In this document: piece after piece, positions 1 through 11,681 of the stretch | How positions within the stretch are numbered: position 1 is the stretch's first letter | How the letters are laid out: each line of letters begins with the position of its first letter | Source: Gnetum montanum | Lineage: Eukaryota > Streptophyta > Gnetopsida > Gnetales > Gnetaceae | DNA length: 64,000 nucleotides | Direction of reading: 5' to 3' | Assembly (NCBI GenBank): GCA_015680685.1 | Contig: MNCI01026223.1 | Span: 120,224 to 184,223 of the forward strand | The notes under the pieces: generated by a model | The model's input: the letters and a program-made list of their open reading frames with translations, nothing else | Databases searched by the model: none | Told to the model about the DNA's origin: nothing | Made by a program: the position numbers and the translations under genes

Positions 1-978
1 TCCCCTGCGATATCGTGTATGCAATATCGTGGTCTACCGCCATATCTATAAATAAGAGGTGGCACTCCCCTTATTTCCCATCCTAGTCTAGAAGTAGGGA
101 AACTCTGGCAGTTTGATCACTCTAGAGATAGATTATTTTCCATGTGCCCACAGTAGGAGTCCTAAAGTGAACAGATCTTTATTCGAGCAACATTGTACCT
201 GAACACAAGTTGTGTATGGCAATAAAGATGAACTTGTTGGATAAACCTTGCAGTGCATGGAATAGGATTTATTTATTATTTTCTCTCTCACCCTTAAACT
301 CCTAGAATGTGGTATGAGTACAACTTGATTACGAGCATCTAAGGATGTATACAGTTAGTCAAGGAATCAGCTGCTCATCGCATGCGGTATGAGTATGACT
401 TGATTATGAGCATTTAGTGTGACTACCTGGTAACCTAGTGGCATATCCAAGATCTACGTTTGGTAATCCCAGTGGTATTCATGCACGATAGATGTGTACG
501 ATTAGTGAAGGAATCGGCTGGTCATCGCACTTAGGCTAGATAGATTTTCTCAACCCTTTCCTCCTAGTTAAGTGCCTCAGTACGATCACTTCAAGCACGT
601 GCATTACGCGTGGTGATCCTAGTGACGATTAGTGTTTGGTAGCCACGGTTGCATTGGTTCAGGGTATGTACGGTAAGTGGGAACGGAGGTTGACACTAGG
701 TAATTTAGACTTAGTTATTAGTTAGAGTTAGGAATTAGTTTCTCAACGCTTCACCCTGTTAGCATAGGAGAAAAACATAAAAACATATAAAAATCATATA
801 CCTCGGACTTACTTAACCATACACCATGACAACTACAAGTAAGTCTGGGAAGACAACGAATGGTTAACCTTAAGTGTCCCATGCGGCGTGTAGGCATTTA
901 GTCTATGGAGTTCGACTGGATCGTGCGTGCTACGCTTGTTTCATATGGTTGAGTGTAGGGATACCTCACCACTCATCA
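1..978 (+). repeat. 5' LTR of element A (first ~70 bp outside window)
   Basis: Aligns along its length with 6463-7430. It ends in ACTCATCA at 971-978, directly before the primer-binding site. A TATA box (tataaata, 47-54) follows copies of a GATATC-type palindrome in U3. Comparison with the 3' LTR shows that about 70 bp of the LTR start lie before this window. Confidence 0.9.
47..54 (+). promoter_or_regulatory. TATA box of the A 5' LTR
   Basis: tataaata in the context ctaTAAATAagagg. The same box occurs at the same place in the other family LTRs: 6509-6516, 10811-10818, 61121-61128, and 10343-10350 on the minus strand. It is the likely Pol II promoter that defines the U3/R border. Confidence 0.7.
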
Positions 979-979
979 T

Positions 980-997
980 TGGCACCATTGTTGGGGA
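980..997 (+). promoter_or_regulatory. Primer-binding site, tRNA-Asp type (element A)
   Basis: TGGCACCATTGTTGGGGA begins 2 bp after the LTR end. Plant tRNA-Asp(GUC) would pair with TGGCGCCGTTGCCGGGGA; the four differences are all C-to-T or G-to-A changes. The same site in element B (61552-61569) has decayed at other positions. Confidence 0.8.
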
Positions 998-1120
998 CTA
1001 ACTGTTTGTGTGCTAAGTAGGACATAAGAGATCATTTACATCATTGGGAGCTTAAATGAACCTTAGGGTTAATCAAATAGAAATTAAATAATGATAAAAT
1101 CAGCACACCTATAAGACATC

Positions 1121-3424
1121 ATGTCTTCTTCTTCTTCTTCTCACAAGAGAAACTCACCACCTAAGGCCCATACAAAGAACAGTCAGCAATCAAAAACACA
1201 TAGCCGAAATCAGCTGGTTCCTCAACAAGACAAAGTGACATATACTTATCCTGATGAGTATATTCCAACCTTTACCTTTATCCTCCATCAAGATGAACAG
1301 ATGCACTGAAGGGATTTGCAAGGTACCATCATGTTACCTCCAAATCGATTAGTCTCTAACATGATTCTCCGTGCCTTGGCACAGATTGGCATGACGGAGT
1401 TATACGTCGAATACGTTATAGAAGATTTTGACACAAGGGATTATCATCCCACAGAAGCACAATGTATGAGGGATGCAAGGTAGGAGAGCCAACATACATT
1501 GTTGAAGGGCAAAGGCCCGCACATCCTTAATGAAACTAGAGATGATGGACCCATTACAACAGGTTCTTTATCAAGAGATGTTCCCCCTCCTAACGATGAT
1601 GAGAAGGTTGGGTATCAAAACTTACGATCAACGATACATAACACTGGTTCTGATGCCCGTGAACACTAGCTGTTCACAGAGGGAACAACAATTCATAATA
1701 AGGATGGGCACTTAGATCGTCACCACGATCGGGGCCGAAGCAGCCAAAGAGAAGGTAGGAAACATCGTCATGAAAATGGTTCTCCTTCTTCTTCCCCTTC
1801 TTCACATCACTCACCCTCTCCTTCCACGTTAGGGCTCAAGCATGAAGAGCATAATGGAGAGGATAAAAGTAAGAAAAATGAGAGACCTCGATGAGAGAGT
1901 TAAGAGAGAGGACAAGGGCATGAACGAAGGGAAAGTAGGGAACAACGAAGACATCATAGACATCATGAAAGAGATGATCATGATGAACCCGTACTAGCCA
2001 CCCAAAGTATGCTTGACATAATGGAGGTAGTTAGAATTCCCACAAGGCATTTAAAAGATAGTCAGATAAGGCATTTAGACATGAACAACATCCCATGATT
2101 TGAAGGGGGATACAACGCAGATCCACAACATCATTTACAAGCATTCCACGATGCCTGCGCCTTGCAAAATATAGAAAACGGGTGGCAGAAACTTAAGTTG
2201 TTTCCTAGGACACTCACCAAGGAAGCAGAGAGTTGGTACCGATCCTTATAACCAAAAACTATCAGGAGGTGGAGTACGATGTTAGAACTATTTAACGATA
2301 AGTATCAGACATACTCCAGAGTGTCCAATTTACGTAAGTAGATCCAAGGATGGAAGCAAGGTAATCACAAACCCTTGGATGTTGCCATGGCCCACTACTA
2401 CACATTGTTACATTGTTGCCCAGGCCATGGATACGCTTAGCGAGATCAACTTCTCCACATCATAGATGGGCTCAAACATGAAACTAGAAGAACCCTTGGG
2501 ACTTATGCCCAAGGGAGACTATCACAACTAAGAGCCCATGAAGTTCATCGCTTGTTGGAGCAAGTAGCAAAAGAAGAAGGTGAGCTACAAAAAAGGGAAA
2601 GTGCAAAAGAATACAACCATGATCCCTCCCTTCGAAAGAAGAAAGTGAAATTTTGCAATGAAGAGGATGAGTCACCAATTGAAGAGTTGGTGAACAGGAA
2701 AACCTTACCGATTCAAAAACTCACAACAGAATTAACGGCTAAGGTAGACAACATATGGAGTTCCTTAGTTTCTAAAATTGAAACTATCTTAAAAATCATA
2801 GAAGAGTCTAAGGCGGAACAAAGCAGTGACAAAGGTAAAAAAAAGTGGAGTGATTTAGGCCCTGCACATAACAAGGGTAAGGGAAAAATCACTAACTTTG
2901 ATGTGGTTGTGGATTTAGATTCAGACGATGACGATGGATGTGAGATCTGCCACTATGACCATCCTAAGGGATGTTGTTCAATCATCTCACATCTACAGGA
3001 GTCTGGGGTGTATGCACTTAATTCGAGACTTAACCAACAACAGACACCATGAAGGTTACCTTATCCTCAAGGTAACCCAAGGCAGTTCCACCAACCCTTA
3101 ACATATTATCCAAGTGGAATGCCCCCACAACCCATTGGACAGCATCAGCAGTGGCAATACCGACAGTCATGGGGGATGCCATTGCCAAAACATTAGCACC
3201 CTTACCGGCAGCCTGACCCTTATGGTTATTATGTGCAGCATCCGATTTCTCCAAGTGACTCTATGAGTCACACAACTCCCCACCGTCACTACCAAGTTTG
3301 GGAGTACTTCAAAAGGACTCCTGCTCCTCCGGGAGATACTTCATACCCACACCATCCTCCTAATCCATCCACACCTCTTCCACTAGTAGTAGTTCCCATA
3401 ACACCTCCTTCTCCAACAATGTAA
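1121..3424 (+). pseudogene. gag: gag of element A (decayed)
   Basis: Structural capsid protein gene of a gypsy-type element. The ATG at 1121 opens a Ser-rich N-terminus (MSSSSSSHKR) and is conserved in element B (61695). After a stop at about 1307 the frame resumes with a conserved D-Y-H-P-T motif, then an Arg/Ser/His-rich linker. A Retrotrans_gag-like core at about 2020-2480 (LFPRT, WY.SL, W-S-T-M-L-E-L-F) is followed by a Lys/Glu-rich segment open at 2552-3052. A cysteine motif C-E-I-C-x3-H-P-K-G-C-C lies near 2938-2976, and a Pro/Gln/Tyr-rich tail runs to 3424. Several in-frame stops and frame changes show it is dead. The same protein is far more intact in B. Confidence 0.85.
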
Positions 3425-3562
3425 GGGGAACTTCCTCCTCAACCGCAGCAACGTCACGTTGTGAGAGCTATAAATATTTAACCTGCTGCTGGTTCTGACA
3501 ACTGTAAAAAGACAAGATCCTTCTTCAGAACCAAAAGCCCAGACAAACTCTTGCAACAATAA

Positions 3563-4273
3563 GTGGTTGAGCCCATGTACACTCCTCCACCATATAACAC
3601 TTCGGAGCACCCTTCAATCCATCAGAGCTTAATGCATACGGTTATGTTAACGCATACCATAACCAATTGGATCAAGGTAGGCCACCTTCCTAGGAAACTA
3701 ACTAACCCTGGGAGTTCTGTAATCTACCTTCAAGTCACCGAAAATGAACCACATAGGGCTCTTCTTGACTCAGTTTCTAGAGTCAACTTAATTTCACGAG
3801 AGATGTATCATGCCTGGAACCTACCACAACTCAAGAAGAGCAACATCCAACTAGAGCTGGTAGACCAGTCCATCATCATTCCCTTGGGATTAGTGAAGGA
3901 CATCATTACCACTATGTGTGGTTGGTCTTACCCAGCTGATTTCCTAATGATTAAAGTGAACAACAACGAAGGGGACTTCCCAATTATAATGGGAAGGGCA
4001 TGGCTAAGCATAGTAGACGCCTACCTTAGGATCTATGATCTTTCCTTAGAAATCTCTAAGATAAATATGTATGGAAAGATCAAGAAGAGGAAAGTTCCAT
4101 GCATCACATACAGTGATTCATCGGGTGATGACATGGAGGAAATGCCTCCATGTAACAGGTGTGCCCTTGAAACTATGAAACAAAGATGCCTGTATGTAGC
4201 AACCACACAACTAGTAGTAGACATCCCATGGTTGACAGCTACTCGAAAGAGCAATCAAATATGCATGGAATGA
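3563..4273 (+). pseudogene. Aspartic protease domain of element A
   Basis: A 236-residue open frame. Residues near 70-85 read ALLDSVSRVNLIS, which fits the retroviral-type protease active site, although the usual D-S/T-G triad is D-S-V here. Further on, FPIIMGRAWLSIVDA matches the second conserved protease motif (I-[IL]-G-R-x-[WF]-L). It would release gag products. It lies just downstream of gag, separated by stops. No RT follows, which is the oddity of the element. The glycine loss predicts an inactive enzyme in this copy. Confidence 0.7.
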
Positions 4274-4489
4274 ACTGAGGAAATCCATGCCAGCAACAAA
4301 GGCATAGACACATTGGAATATGAGCGTTGCCAACTTCCATCCCTTAGTCTAAGATCATCAATTGGGAGAAGTTGGACACTTCTTAGAAATTCAAATAAGC
4401 GTTCATTATTTTGGATCTCTCCCTTACAATTCAGTCATGGGGGAGATGGCCACCTATGCTAACCATATGGGGCCCTCAGTTCTTTTAAG

Positions 4490-4640
4490 TTTTTGTTTTA
4501 CACATTTTTGTTTTACACGTTTTTGTTTTACAACTTTCTGTAACTTGTTTTTGTTTTACAAATTTCTTTAACTTTTCTTATTTTTTATTTTATAACATCG
4601 TTATACTTTTCCTTTTTGTGTGTGTGTGTGTGCGTGTGTC
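4490..4640 (+). repeat. T-rich tandem repeat plus (TG)n microsatellite
   Basis: Imperfect units of the type tttttgttttacaca repeat about five times, followed after a short AT-rich stretch by a run of TG dinucleotides. Confidence 0.7.
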
Positions 4641-6377
4641 CACCATGTAAGTTTGTCACCCAATAAGTGTTCAGAATGATGGTATGAACTATTTTCATAT
4701 TGATTACTAATGTTTGGTTTTTGCCTTTAAGTTACAATGTTGATACTATGGTATGTTTCTTTTGATATGACAGGCAATGAGATCACTTCATCCATCCATC
4801 CACCAATTTCTATGGTCTCTCTCAACTTGGAAAATGTACAGTCCTTTCTAATAAGAACTTTAACAAATTGGTAACTGGGCATTTCTCAAACTAAGAAAGG
4901 ACTCAAGGCTTGAAAAGGGTGTGACTTCAAGGGAACTTGATGTATTTGTGTTGGTCATTCTCTTTGGTGCTTGGATGTTTCTTCTTGAGTTCTCTTACCA
5001 TTTCGACATTACCCAATTATCGGAAGCTGAGATAATAAAAATAAAAAAGTCTTTGCATGGTGTGGTTCTCATGCATAAAAACACAAAACACAAAAAACAA
5101 AACAAAGAAAGTGAGAATTCAAAGCACACCCCTTAGACGAAATAAACTTGGGCTACAAGCATTGGTTAGGGAACCAAAGTGTTCCCTCTAACTAAGGCCC
5201 TTCTCGAGTCCCATTCTCTAATTTGTTTCGTCGGAATGGTGGTGACTCTTGGGGAAGGAATCCTTGTTATCCAAGTGAATGATTTGGCTGAATGCATTGA
5301 TGTGAAGTCACTGGAAGTGGTTTGTTTGAGGCCGGAGTTGGAATGAGATTTGCTAAGTCCAATTAATCATAAAACACACAAGGGGCTGTACACCACCTTA
5401 CTCTTGGGATTCCATTCCATTTTCTTCTCTCCATCATTCTCTTCATTATTCACCTCATTACCAGTTGTATCATTAGTGTATATATTTTGGTTGATGCATT
5501 GTTTTCTTTTTGGTAAACGCTTGTGGTTAAGACTTTAACTCTTGTTCCAAATGACATTCCCAGAGCCTACGGACTCTTTGAATGTGGGTTTGTTAGGGCA
5601 TTAAAGGCATGAGCTTGCTTTGGGGAGGACCCACTGACATTCCTATTTGGTGCACCAGTTAACTTCTTTTCCCTAACATTTTTGCGATTAATTTCATTTT
5701 GTTCATTTTCATCTTGACATCCACTTAATCGATGTTTTAGTTGTCCCTTTTATCTCTCTTTCTTTCTCCTTTCCTTTCTCCATTCTAATGCTACCGGAGG
5801 TTCGCGATTAGTCATGGGGGTACAGGGCCTGATTTTTTCAGTTTTTCTCCTAGCCTCAAAATTTTTGATTTTCTTCCTAACCTCTACACCTTCAGTAGTC
5901 ATCATTGATATATCTCTAGATCTGTATCAGCCATACCACAACCTAGCCAATGGACCTTTCACTATAGCAAGGTATCAATTACATGATGATTCATTTACCC
6001 TTGCTAATATAAGACTATGTTGTGTGTGCAGATGGAGATCATGCAACAATGGACCAGATCTGGAAGGAACACATGGAATGGAGCAGCGCTACAACAGTTA
6101 TGCAAGGAGCAAGATCGATGGTGCGCTTACCAATGGACAACGAAAGGCACAATCATGGCGTTGGCAGCAACAACACTTCTTTCTCTCTCTCTCTTTCTCA
6201 GCTGCCAACTAAGGCCTGATGTCATTGTAATAAGGTGTTCACCCTTGTTGTCATGAACACCAGTTTGTCAAGTCTTGTAATGATGATCCATTCACATATC
6301 ATCCCATTAGTTCCATTCCCCTCAATAATTCCATACCTTCCCAATATTTTGTAAGGAACTCAAGGATGATTTTTCAT

Positions 6378-6392
6378 TTAGTCATGGGGGTA
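6378..6392 (+). promoter_or_regulatory. Polypurine-tract region of element A
   Basis: TTAGTCATGGGGGTA ends exactly where the 3' LTR (TGATGAGG) begins, the position expected for the plus-strand primer. An identical 15-mer lies 570 bp upstream at 5808-5822. Confidence 0.6.
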
Positions 6393-7430
6393 TGATGAGG
6401 CACGATTCACACGATCCATGATATCACATACCATGCAATATCGTGTACGTGATATCGCGTCATCCCCTGCGATATTGTGTACACGATATTGCGGTCCGCC
6501 GCCATATCTATAAATAAGAGGCGACACTCCCCTTATTTTCCATCCTGGTCTAGAAGTAGGGAAACTCTGGTAGTTTGATCACTCCAAAGATAGATTATTT
6601 TCCATGTAGGAGTCCTAAAATGAATGGATCTTTATTCGGGCAACATTGTACCTGAACACAAGTTGTGTACGGAAATAAAGATGAACTTATTGGATAAACC
6701 TTGCAATGCATGGAATAGGATTTATTTATTATTTTCTCTCTCACCCTTAAACTCCTAGAATGGGAATGAGTACGAATTAATTACGAGTATCTAAGGATGT
6801 GTACGGTTATTCAAGGAATCGGCTACTCATTGCATGCGGTATGAGTACGACTTGATTACGAGCATCTAGTGTGACTACTTGGTAACCCAATGGCGTATCC
6901 AGGATCTACGCTTGGTAATCCCAATGGTAGTCATACACGACAGATGTGTATGGTTAGTCAAGGAATCAGCTACTCATTGCACTTAGGCTAGATAGATTTT
7001 CTCAACCCTTTCCTCCTAGTTAAGTGCCTCAGTACGACCACTTCGAGCATGTGAATTACACATGGTGATCCCAGTGACAATTAGCATTTGGTAGCCATGG
7101 TTGCATTGGTTTAGGGTGTGTACGGTATGTGGGAACAGATGCTGATGCTAGTAAATTTAGACTTAGTTATTAGTTAGAGTTAGGAATTAGTTTCTCAACC
7201 GTTCACCCTGTTAGCATAGGAGAAAAACATAAAAACATATAAAAATCATATACCTCGGACTTACTTAACCATACACCATGACAACTACAAGTAAGTCTGG
7301 GAAGACAACGAATGGTTAACCTTAACTATTCCATGTGGCGTGTAGGCATTTAGTCTACGGAGTTCGACCAAATCGCACGTGCTATGCTCGTTTCGTATGG
7401 TTGAGTGTAGGGGTACCTTGCCACTTATCA
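6393..7430 (+). repeat. 3' LTR of element A (1038 bp)
   Basis: Starts TGATGAGG, ends CCACTTATCA. U3 carries several GATATC-type palindromes before the TATA box at 6509-6516. It aligns with 1-978; most differences are transitions. The outer flank begins ctaat; the matching 5' flank is outside the window. Confidence 0.9.
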
Positions 7431-7436
7431 CTAATG

Positions 7437-7952
7437 AAATCTTGTTCCCCATGAAGAAGTAATAATAAAACATTTCAACCAGTCACAAAAATAATTTTTC
7501 ATTGCTCCATATCCTCATGAGAAATAGAGATGTCTAGTTCAACTATGCTAGAAACCTTCATTGCAGATGCCATCTCCTTTCAAAGCCTCCAAAGAGGCAA
7601 AAGTTTTGAGCATGAGAGTTAACCACCTACTATCCTTGGAGAAATGGCATGACATCTTGAGGGATACACCTAGATGAAAGTATCAAATTGTTAAAATAAG
7701 ATATTCCTAGATAATCTCTAATGGCTTATTTGGAGAGATGAATCTAAGTTTCCTTGAATCCTCACCCTTCCATTTGAAAAAGTATTGGATACTATTAAAA
7801 TCTTGTTTCCCATGAAGAAGAAACAATAGAAAATTATAATAAAAAAATAATCACTTACCACATATTCATATCCTCCTAAAAAATATATAAGTCTAGTTCA
7901 ACTCTGCTAGAAACATTCATTATAGATGCCACCTCCTTCCAAAGCCTCTAAT
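7437..7952 (+). repeat. Direct duplication of ~155 bp (7437-7594 / 7798-7952)
   Basis: Both copies run from aaatcttgttyccatgaagaag through tctagttcaactctgctagaaac to ccaaagcctc, about 360 bp apart, with many substitutions and small indels. Confidence 0.75.
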
Positions 7953-8584
7953 CCTAATGTTCAACTAAAGACAACACTAGTGTGAGAAGACCTTTGGAAA
8001 TAATAGATTTGCTTACCTTTCACAAAATCCATAATACAAATGCCACATATGTGTCACTAGTAATTAACAAAGTATTATCAATACTTGTGTAATTTTAAAT
8101 CTACTTTGTGAAATGACATTGGAGGAATAGATGGTTAAGTTATTAGATGTGTTAGAATCACAAAGCATAAATTTTTTATTAATGTTTAACTCTCATACTA
8201 TGAGAAAGCTACAAGTTGTTACAACATACCTCCTAAATAACCAGAGAATAATTTTAACATTTTTAGGTAGTTTGCTCTACCATGGAATATGCCAATTTTG
8301 CACAAAGGGGTAATGATGTTTATACAACTTCTTATTAGTTCCATCAACTAGATATTGTACGAGTATGATTAAGTTATAATGATTACAAAATCTTTTCTAG
8401 ATTAAGGAAGCATTAGTGGGCATATTCTAAAGTTCATACTATAGAAAATAAGTTTTATATCTTTTTTTTTACTACTATTGTAGCTCAATAATAGATCTAC
8501 TATATATTTTATAATTAAATGTGGAAATCCAATTACCTCTGAAATTTTTTCTTTTTATTTGTTATCATGCCTGCATAAGTATTT

Positions 8585-8715
8585 GGTTATACATATTTTA
8601 TTCTATATGCACATTCAGTTATATGCATTCAATCTTTATTATGCACAATCAGTTATGCATATTTATTCTTTATTCTGCATATTTAGTTATGCATCCTTTT
8701 ATTTTATTATACACA
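8585..8715 (+). repeat. Degenerate short tandem repeat
   Basis: Around five imperfect units with cagttatgcat and a following tttattct block, about 25-30 bp each, in AT-rich DNA. Confidence 0.5.
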
Positions 8716-9619
8716 TGTGATTATCTAATACTTTGTTCATGAAGCAAATTTGGACCCTAATCCTACCAAGACCATATCCCTTGTTACTTTTTGTCATTAA
8801 ACTTGAATTTGGAGTTCATTTTAATTATAATTAATATTGCATAAATTAGCTTTGTTGAGGAAGAACTTTAGGATGATGTCCTACCTAGAATTTGACATCA
8901 TCTATTTGTATGGAACATTCAAAAATGTTTGTTTTGACCCTTGATTTACTAGAATTGAAGTTACAGATTTCAAGATATCATATTTCTAGTTTGCTAAAAA
9001 TACCATAAAAGCTTTGGCATTTGAACTAGACAACTATGATAAGTGAAGCTTAAAAATGGTTTGGCATAGGGTCATGTAGTGCACTTGATAAATATCCTCT
9101 AGGTTCAAAGGGAATTTGATTTGGTGTCCCAATGTACATGTTATGAGTGTTAAACCATAAGGATATTAGTTGGAGGAGAAAAATTGTAAATGAACTTATG
9201 AAAATAATTATAAAAAAATTAAATTTAAAATAAAATAAGTCAAAGTTGGTTTTCTTCATGTAAGATGAAGGTGATAAAAATAAGGTATAAAAGTATGTAT
9301 ATATGTTTTATAACGTATGCATATAATATACATCATATACTTTTCTTGATTTCACCACCTTACTTCTATTTCTTTGCCACCTTGCCTATGTTTTGGATTT
9401 CTTGTTTTTCACTAAACAAAAACTAGAAGTCCATTCGATGTTAATAAACAAAATAATCATCTACAAACTTTGAGCATGACAACCATAATAATAAGACATT
9501 GTTGGCCATCAATTTAAATCTAGAATACATCGAGTATTAATTCATGTCCAAAAAACACAAAAGATAAGTTAACAAGGTTATAACTAACATTATAAATTAT
9601 CCTAATTTCCCATATATAT

Positions 9620-10476
9620 TGATGAGTGGTGAGGTACCCCTACACTCAACCATACGAATATGAGTGTTCATGCATGATCCAGTCAAACTTTGCAGACAGG
9701 CTAGTTGTGATATCTAGATAGTTACTTGTTGATCGCAATTCGCTATCTTCCCACTTGGACTAGTATTTATGTTGTCACGTATGGTTTAGTCCAGAGTGAG
9801 GTGTATGATGTGGTTCTAAACTAGTGCTACTCCTAGAGGCAATGGAAAATAACTTTGATTAACCTAAGAGGGAAAGGGTGAAGAGAGTCTAAGCTAGCCT
9901 AAGTGCAATGAGCATCCGTCCTCAATCATTCGTACACACCTTGGACCTCATGTACAACTACTACTGGGATTACCAAGCGCATATCCTAGGTACACTACTG
10001 GGATACCAAGCAGTCACACTTAAATGCTCGTGATTAAGTCGTACTCATTCCATGTTCACTAACAGGGGTAGGAGATGGGGGTAGAGAAAGATTAATTAAG
10101 AAAGTAGTAAATAAAAATTAAATACTTAAACTAAGTGAATGCTGCAATGATGAAGTAATCTTGATCTTTATTTTTGGTCATGTACATGTCCAAGTATGTC
10201 ACACTTTAATGAAGGTGCCATATAATTACAATCATCACACTGCGGGCATGTACTAGGAGAAAGGGTTGAGAAGAACTAAAAATGAAAACTAACTTCTAAC
10301 TAAACTAATGACTCACTTCCCGACTCCTTGTGCCTACATGTGTATTTATAGGCCCACATAGGAGTCATGATATCATGTATCTGATATCACTATCCAGGCC
10401 GCGATATTGCGTACCCGATATCGTGGATCCAATATTGCGGGTCCGATATTGGAGCCTAATGAATCATGATTCATCA
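9620..10476 (-). repeat. Solo LTR of the A family, minus strand
   Basis: On the minus strand it starts TGATGAATCATG and ends CACTCATCA. The target duplication TATAT flanks it on both sides (9615-9619 and 10477-10481). It has the family's GATATC/GATATTG array before a TATA box (10343-10350, minus) but differs in internal sequence and is shorter (857 bp), so it is a subfamily. No internal region adjoins it, as expected after LTR-LTR recombination. Confidence 0.85.
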
Positions 10477-10481
10477 TATAT

Positions 10482-10741
10482 AAATCCATTAATTAAAAAA
10501 TTACAACTATTCCTATCATCCAAGCAATGATAAGGGTAATAAATCCTCCAAAGTATAACCATAATAATTTAGACATAGTCAATACAGTAGAATGAACTTA
10601 TGAATTTTGTATTTTAAATAAGTGGTTATATTTGGTAAATGCTAATTCCTAGTACTACTAATAAATATTACAATGCCAAGACCACGTTTGTTTAATGGAA
10701 ATAAAGCTTCCACTCATTGCTTCATCCTATCAATCTATTAG
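10482..10741. other. Spacer between the two solo LTRs
   Basis: 260 bp of AT-rich sequence with no recognised feature. Confidence 0.5.
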
Positions 10742-11681
10742 TGATGAGATGCGATATCGCGTCGTCCCTTGCGATATCATGTACGCGATATCGTGGTCCA
10801 TCACCAAGTCTATAAATAAGAGGTGGCTCTCCCTTGTTTCCTCATCCTGGGATAGAAGTAGGGAAACTATGGCAGATTGATCACTCCAGAGATAGAATAT
10901 TTTCCATGTGCCCACAATAGAAGTCCTAAAGTGAACGGATCTTTATTTGAGCAACATTGTACCTGAACACAAGTTGTGTACAACAATAAAGACGAACTTC
11001 CTAGATAAACCTTGTAGTGCATGGAATAGGATTTATTTAATGTTATTTATTACTTTCTCTCTCTCACCCTTAAACTCCTAGAATGCGGAATGAGTACAAC
11101 TTGATTACGAGCATCTAAGAGTGACTACTTGGTAACCCAGTGGCGTATCCAGGATCTATGCTTGGTAATCCTAGTGGTAGTCATGCACGACAGATGTGTA
11201 CAGTTAGTCAAGGAATCGGCTGCTCATCGCACTTAGGCTAGATTAGATTCTCTCAATCCTTTCCTCCTAGTTAGATGCCTTAGTACGACCACTTCGAGCA
11301 CGTGCGTTATGCGTGGTGATCTCAGTAATGATTAGCATTTGGTAGCCACGGTTGCATCGGTTCAGGGTGTGTACGGTAAGTGGGAACGGATGCTGGCGCT
11401 AGGCTATTTAGACTTAGTCATTAGTTAGAGTTAGCAGTTAGTTTCTCAACCCTTCACCTTGTTAGCATAGGAGACATAAAACATAAAAGAGTATAAAAAT
11501 CATATATCTCGAACTTACTTAACCATACACCATGATAACTACAAGTCTAGGAAGACAACGAATGGTTAACCTTAAGTGTTTCATGAGGCATGTAGGCATT
11601 TAGTCTACGGAGTTCAACCGGATCACGCATGCTACGCTCGTATTCATATGGTTGAGTGTAGGGGTACCACACCACTCATTA
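10742..11681 (+). repeat. Solo LTR of the A family, plus strand
   Basis: 940 bp starting TGATGAG and ending CTCATTA (final CA decayed to TA). Perfect target duplication ATTAG at 10737-10741 and 11682-11686. TATA box at 10811-10818. It aligns with the LTRs of element A and lacks an internal region on either side. Confidence 0.9.

Larger units (their letters stand above)
4274..6392 (+). other. Non-coding 3' half of element A interior
   Basis: About 2.1 kb with no pol motif in six frames. It holds T-rich 15-bp tandem units at about 4490-4570, a (TG)n stretch at about 4617-4640, a CT-rich tract at about 6180-6200, and two copies of the 15-mer TTAGTCATGGGGGTA (5808-5822 and 6378-6392), the second directly before the 3' LTR. 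Short overlapping ORFs at 6017-6256 show no recognisable domain. Confidence 0.6.
1..7430 (+). mobile_element. Element A: gag-protease LTR retrotransposon (Ty3/gypsy, Athila/Tat-like), non-autonomous
   Basis: Two LTRs (1-978, cut by the window start, and 6393-7430) bound a 5.4 kb internal region. A tRNA-Asp type primer-binding site follows the 5' LTR, a G-rich tract precedes the 3' LTR, and the full LTR has 7-bp inverted ends TGATGAG...CTCATCA. Internally I find only gag and an aspartic-protease-like domain; 4274-6392 gives no RT, RNase H or integrase motif in any frame. The element therefore probably depended on enzymes from a related element. In the first 60 aligned LTR bases 9 differ, all transitions, so the insertion is old. 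A second copy of the family (B) starts at 61086 and solo LTRs lie at 9620-10476 and 10742-11681. Placement near Athila/Tat rests on the tRNA-Asp primer site and the gag style and is not firm. Confidence 0.85.
7431..9619. other. AT-rich intergenic DNA
   Basis: No gene seen. It contains a duplicated segment of about 155 bp (7437-7594 and 7798-7952), a degenerate short tandem repeat (about 8585-8715) and a segment (about 9068-9260) related to one at about 13580-13760. Its short ORFs have no recognisable domain. Confidence 0.6.

Noticed and set aside
6017-6256. Three overlapping small ORFs before the 3' LTR of A
   Set aside because: No domain, overlapping frames, and a CT microsatellite inflates their length; not credited as a gene.
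8521-8742. 73-residue ORF rich in Ile, Tyr and Cys
   Set aside because: It is the translation of a degenerate AT-rich tandem repeat.
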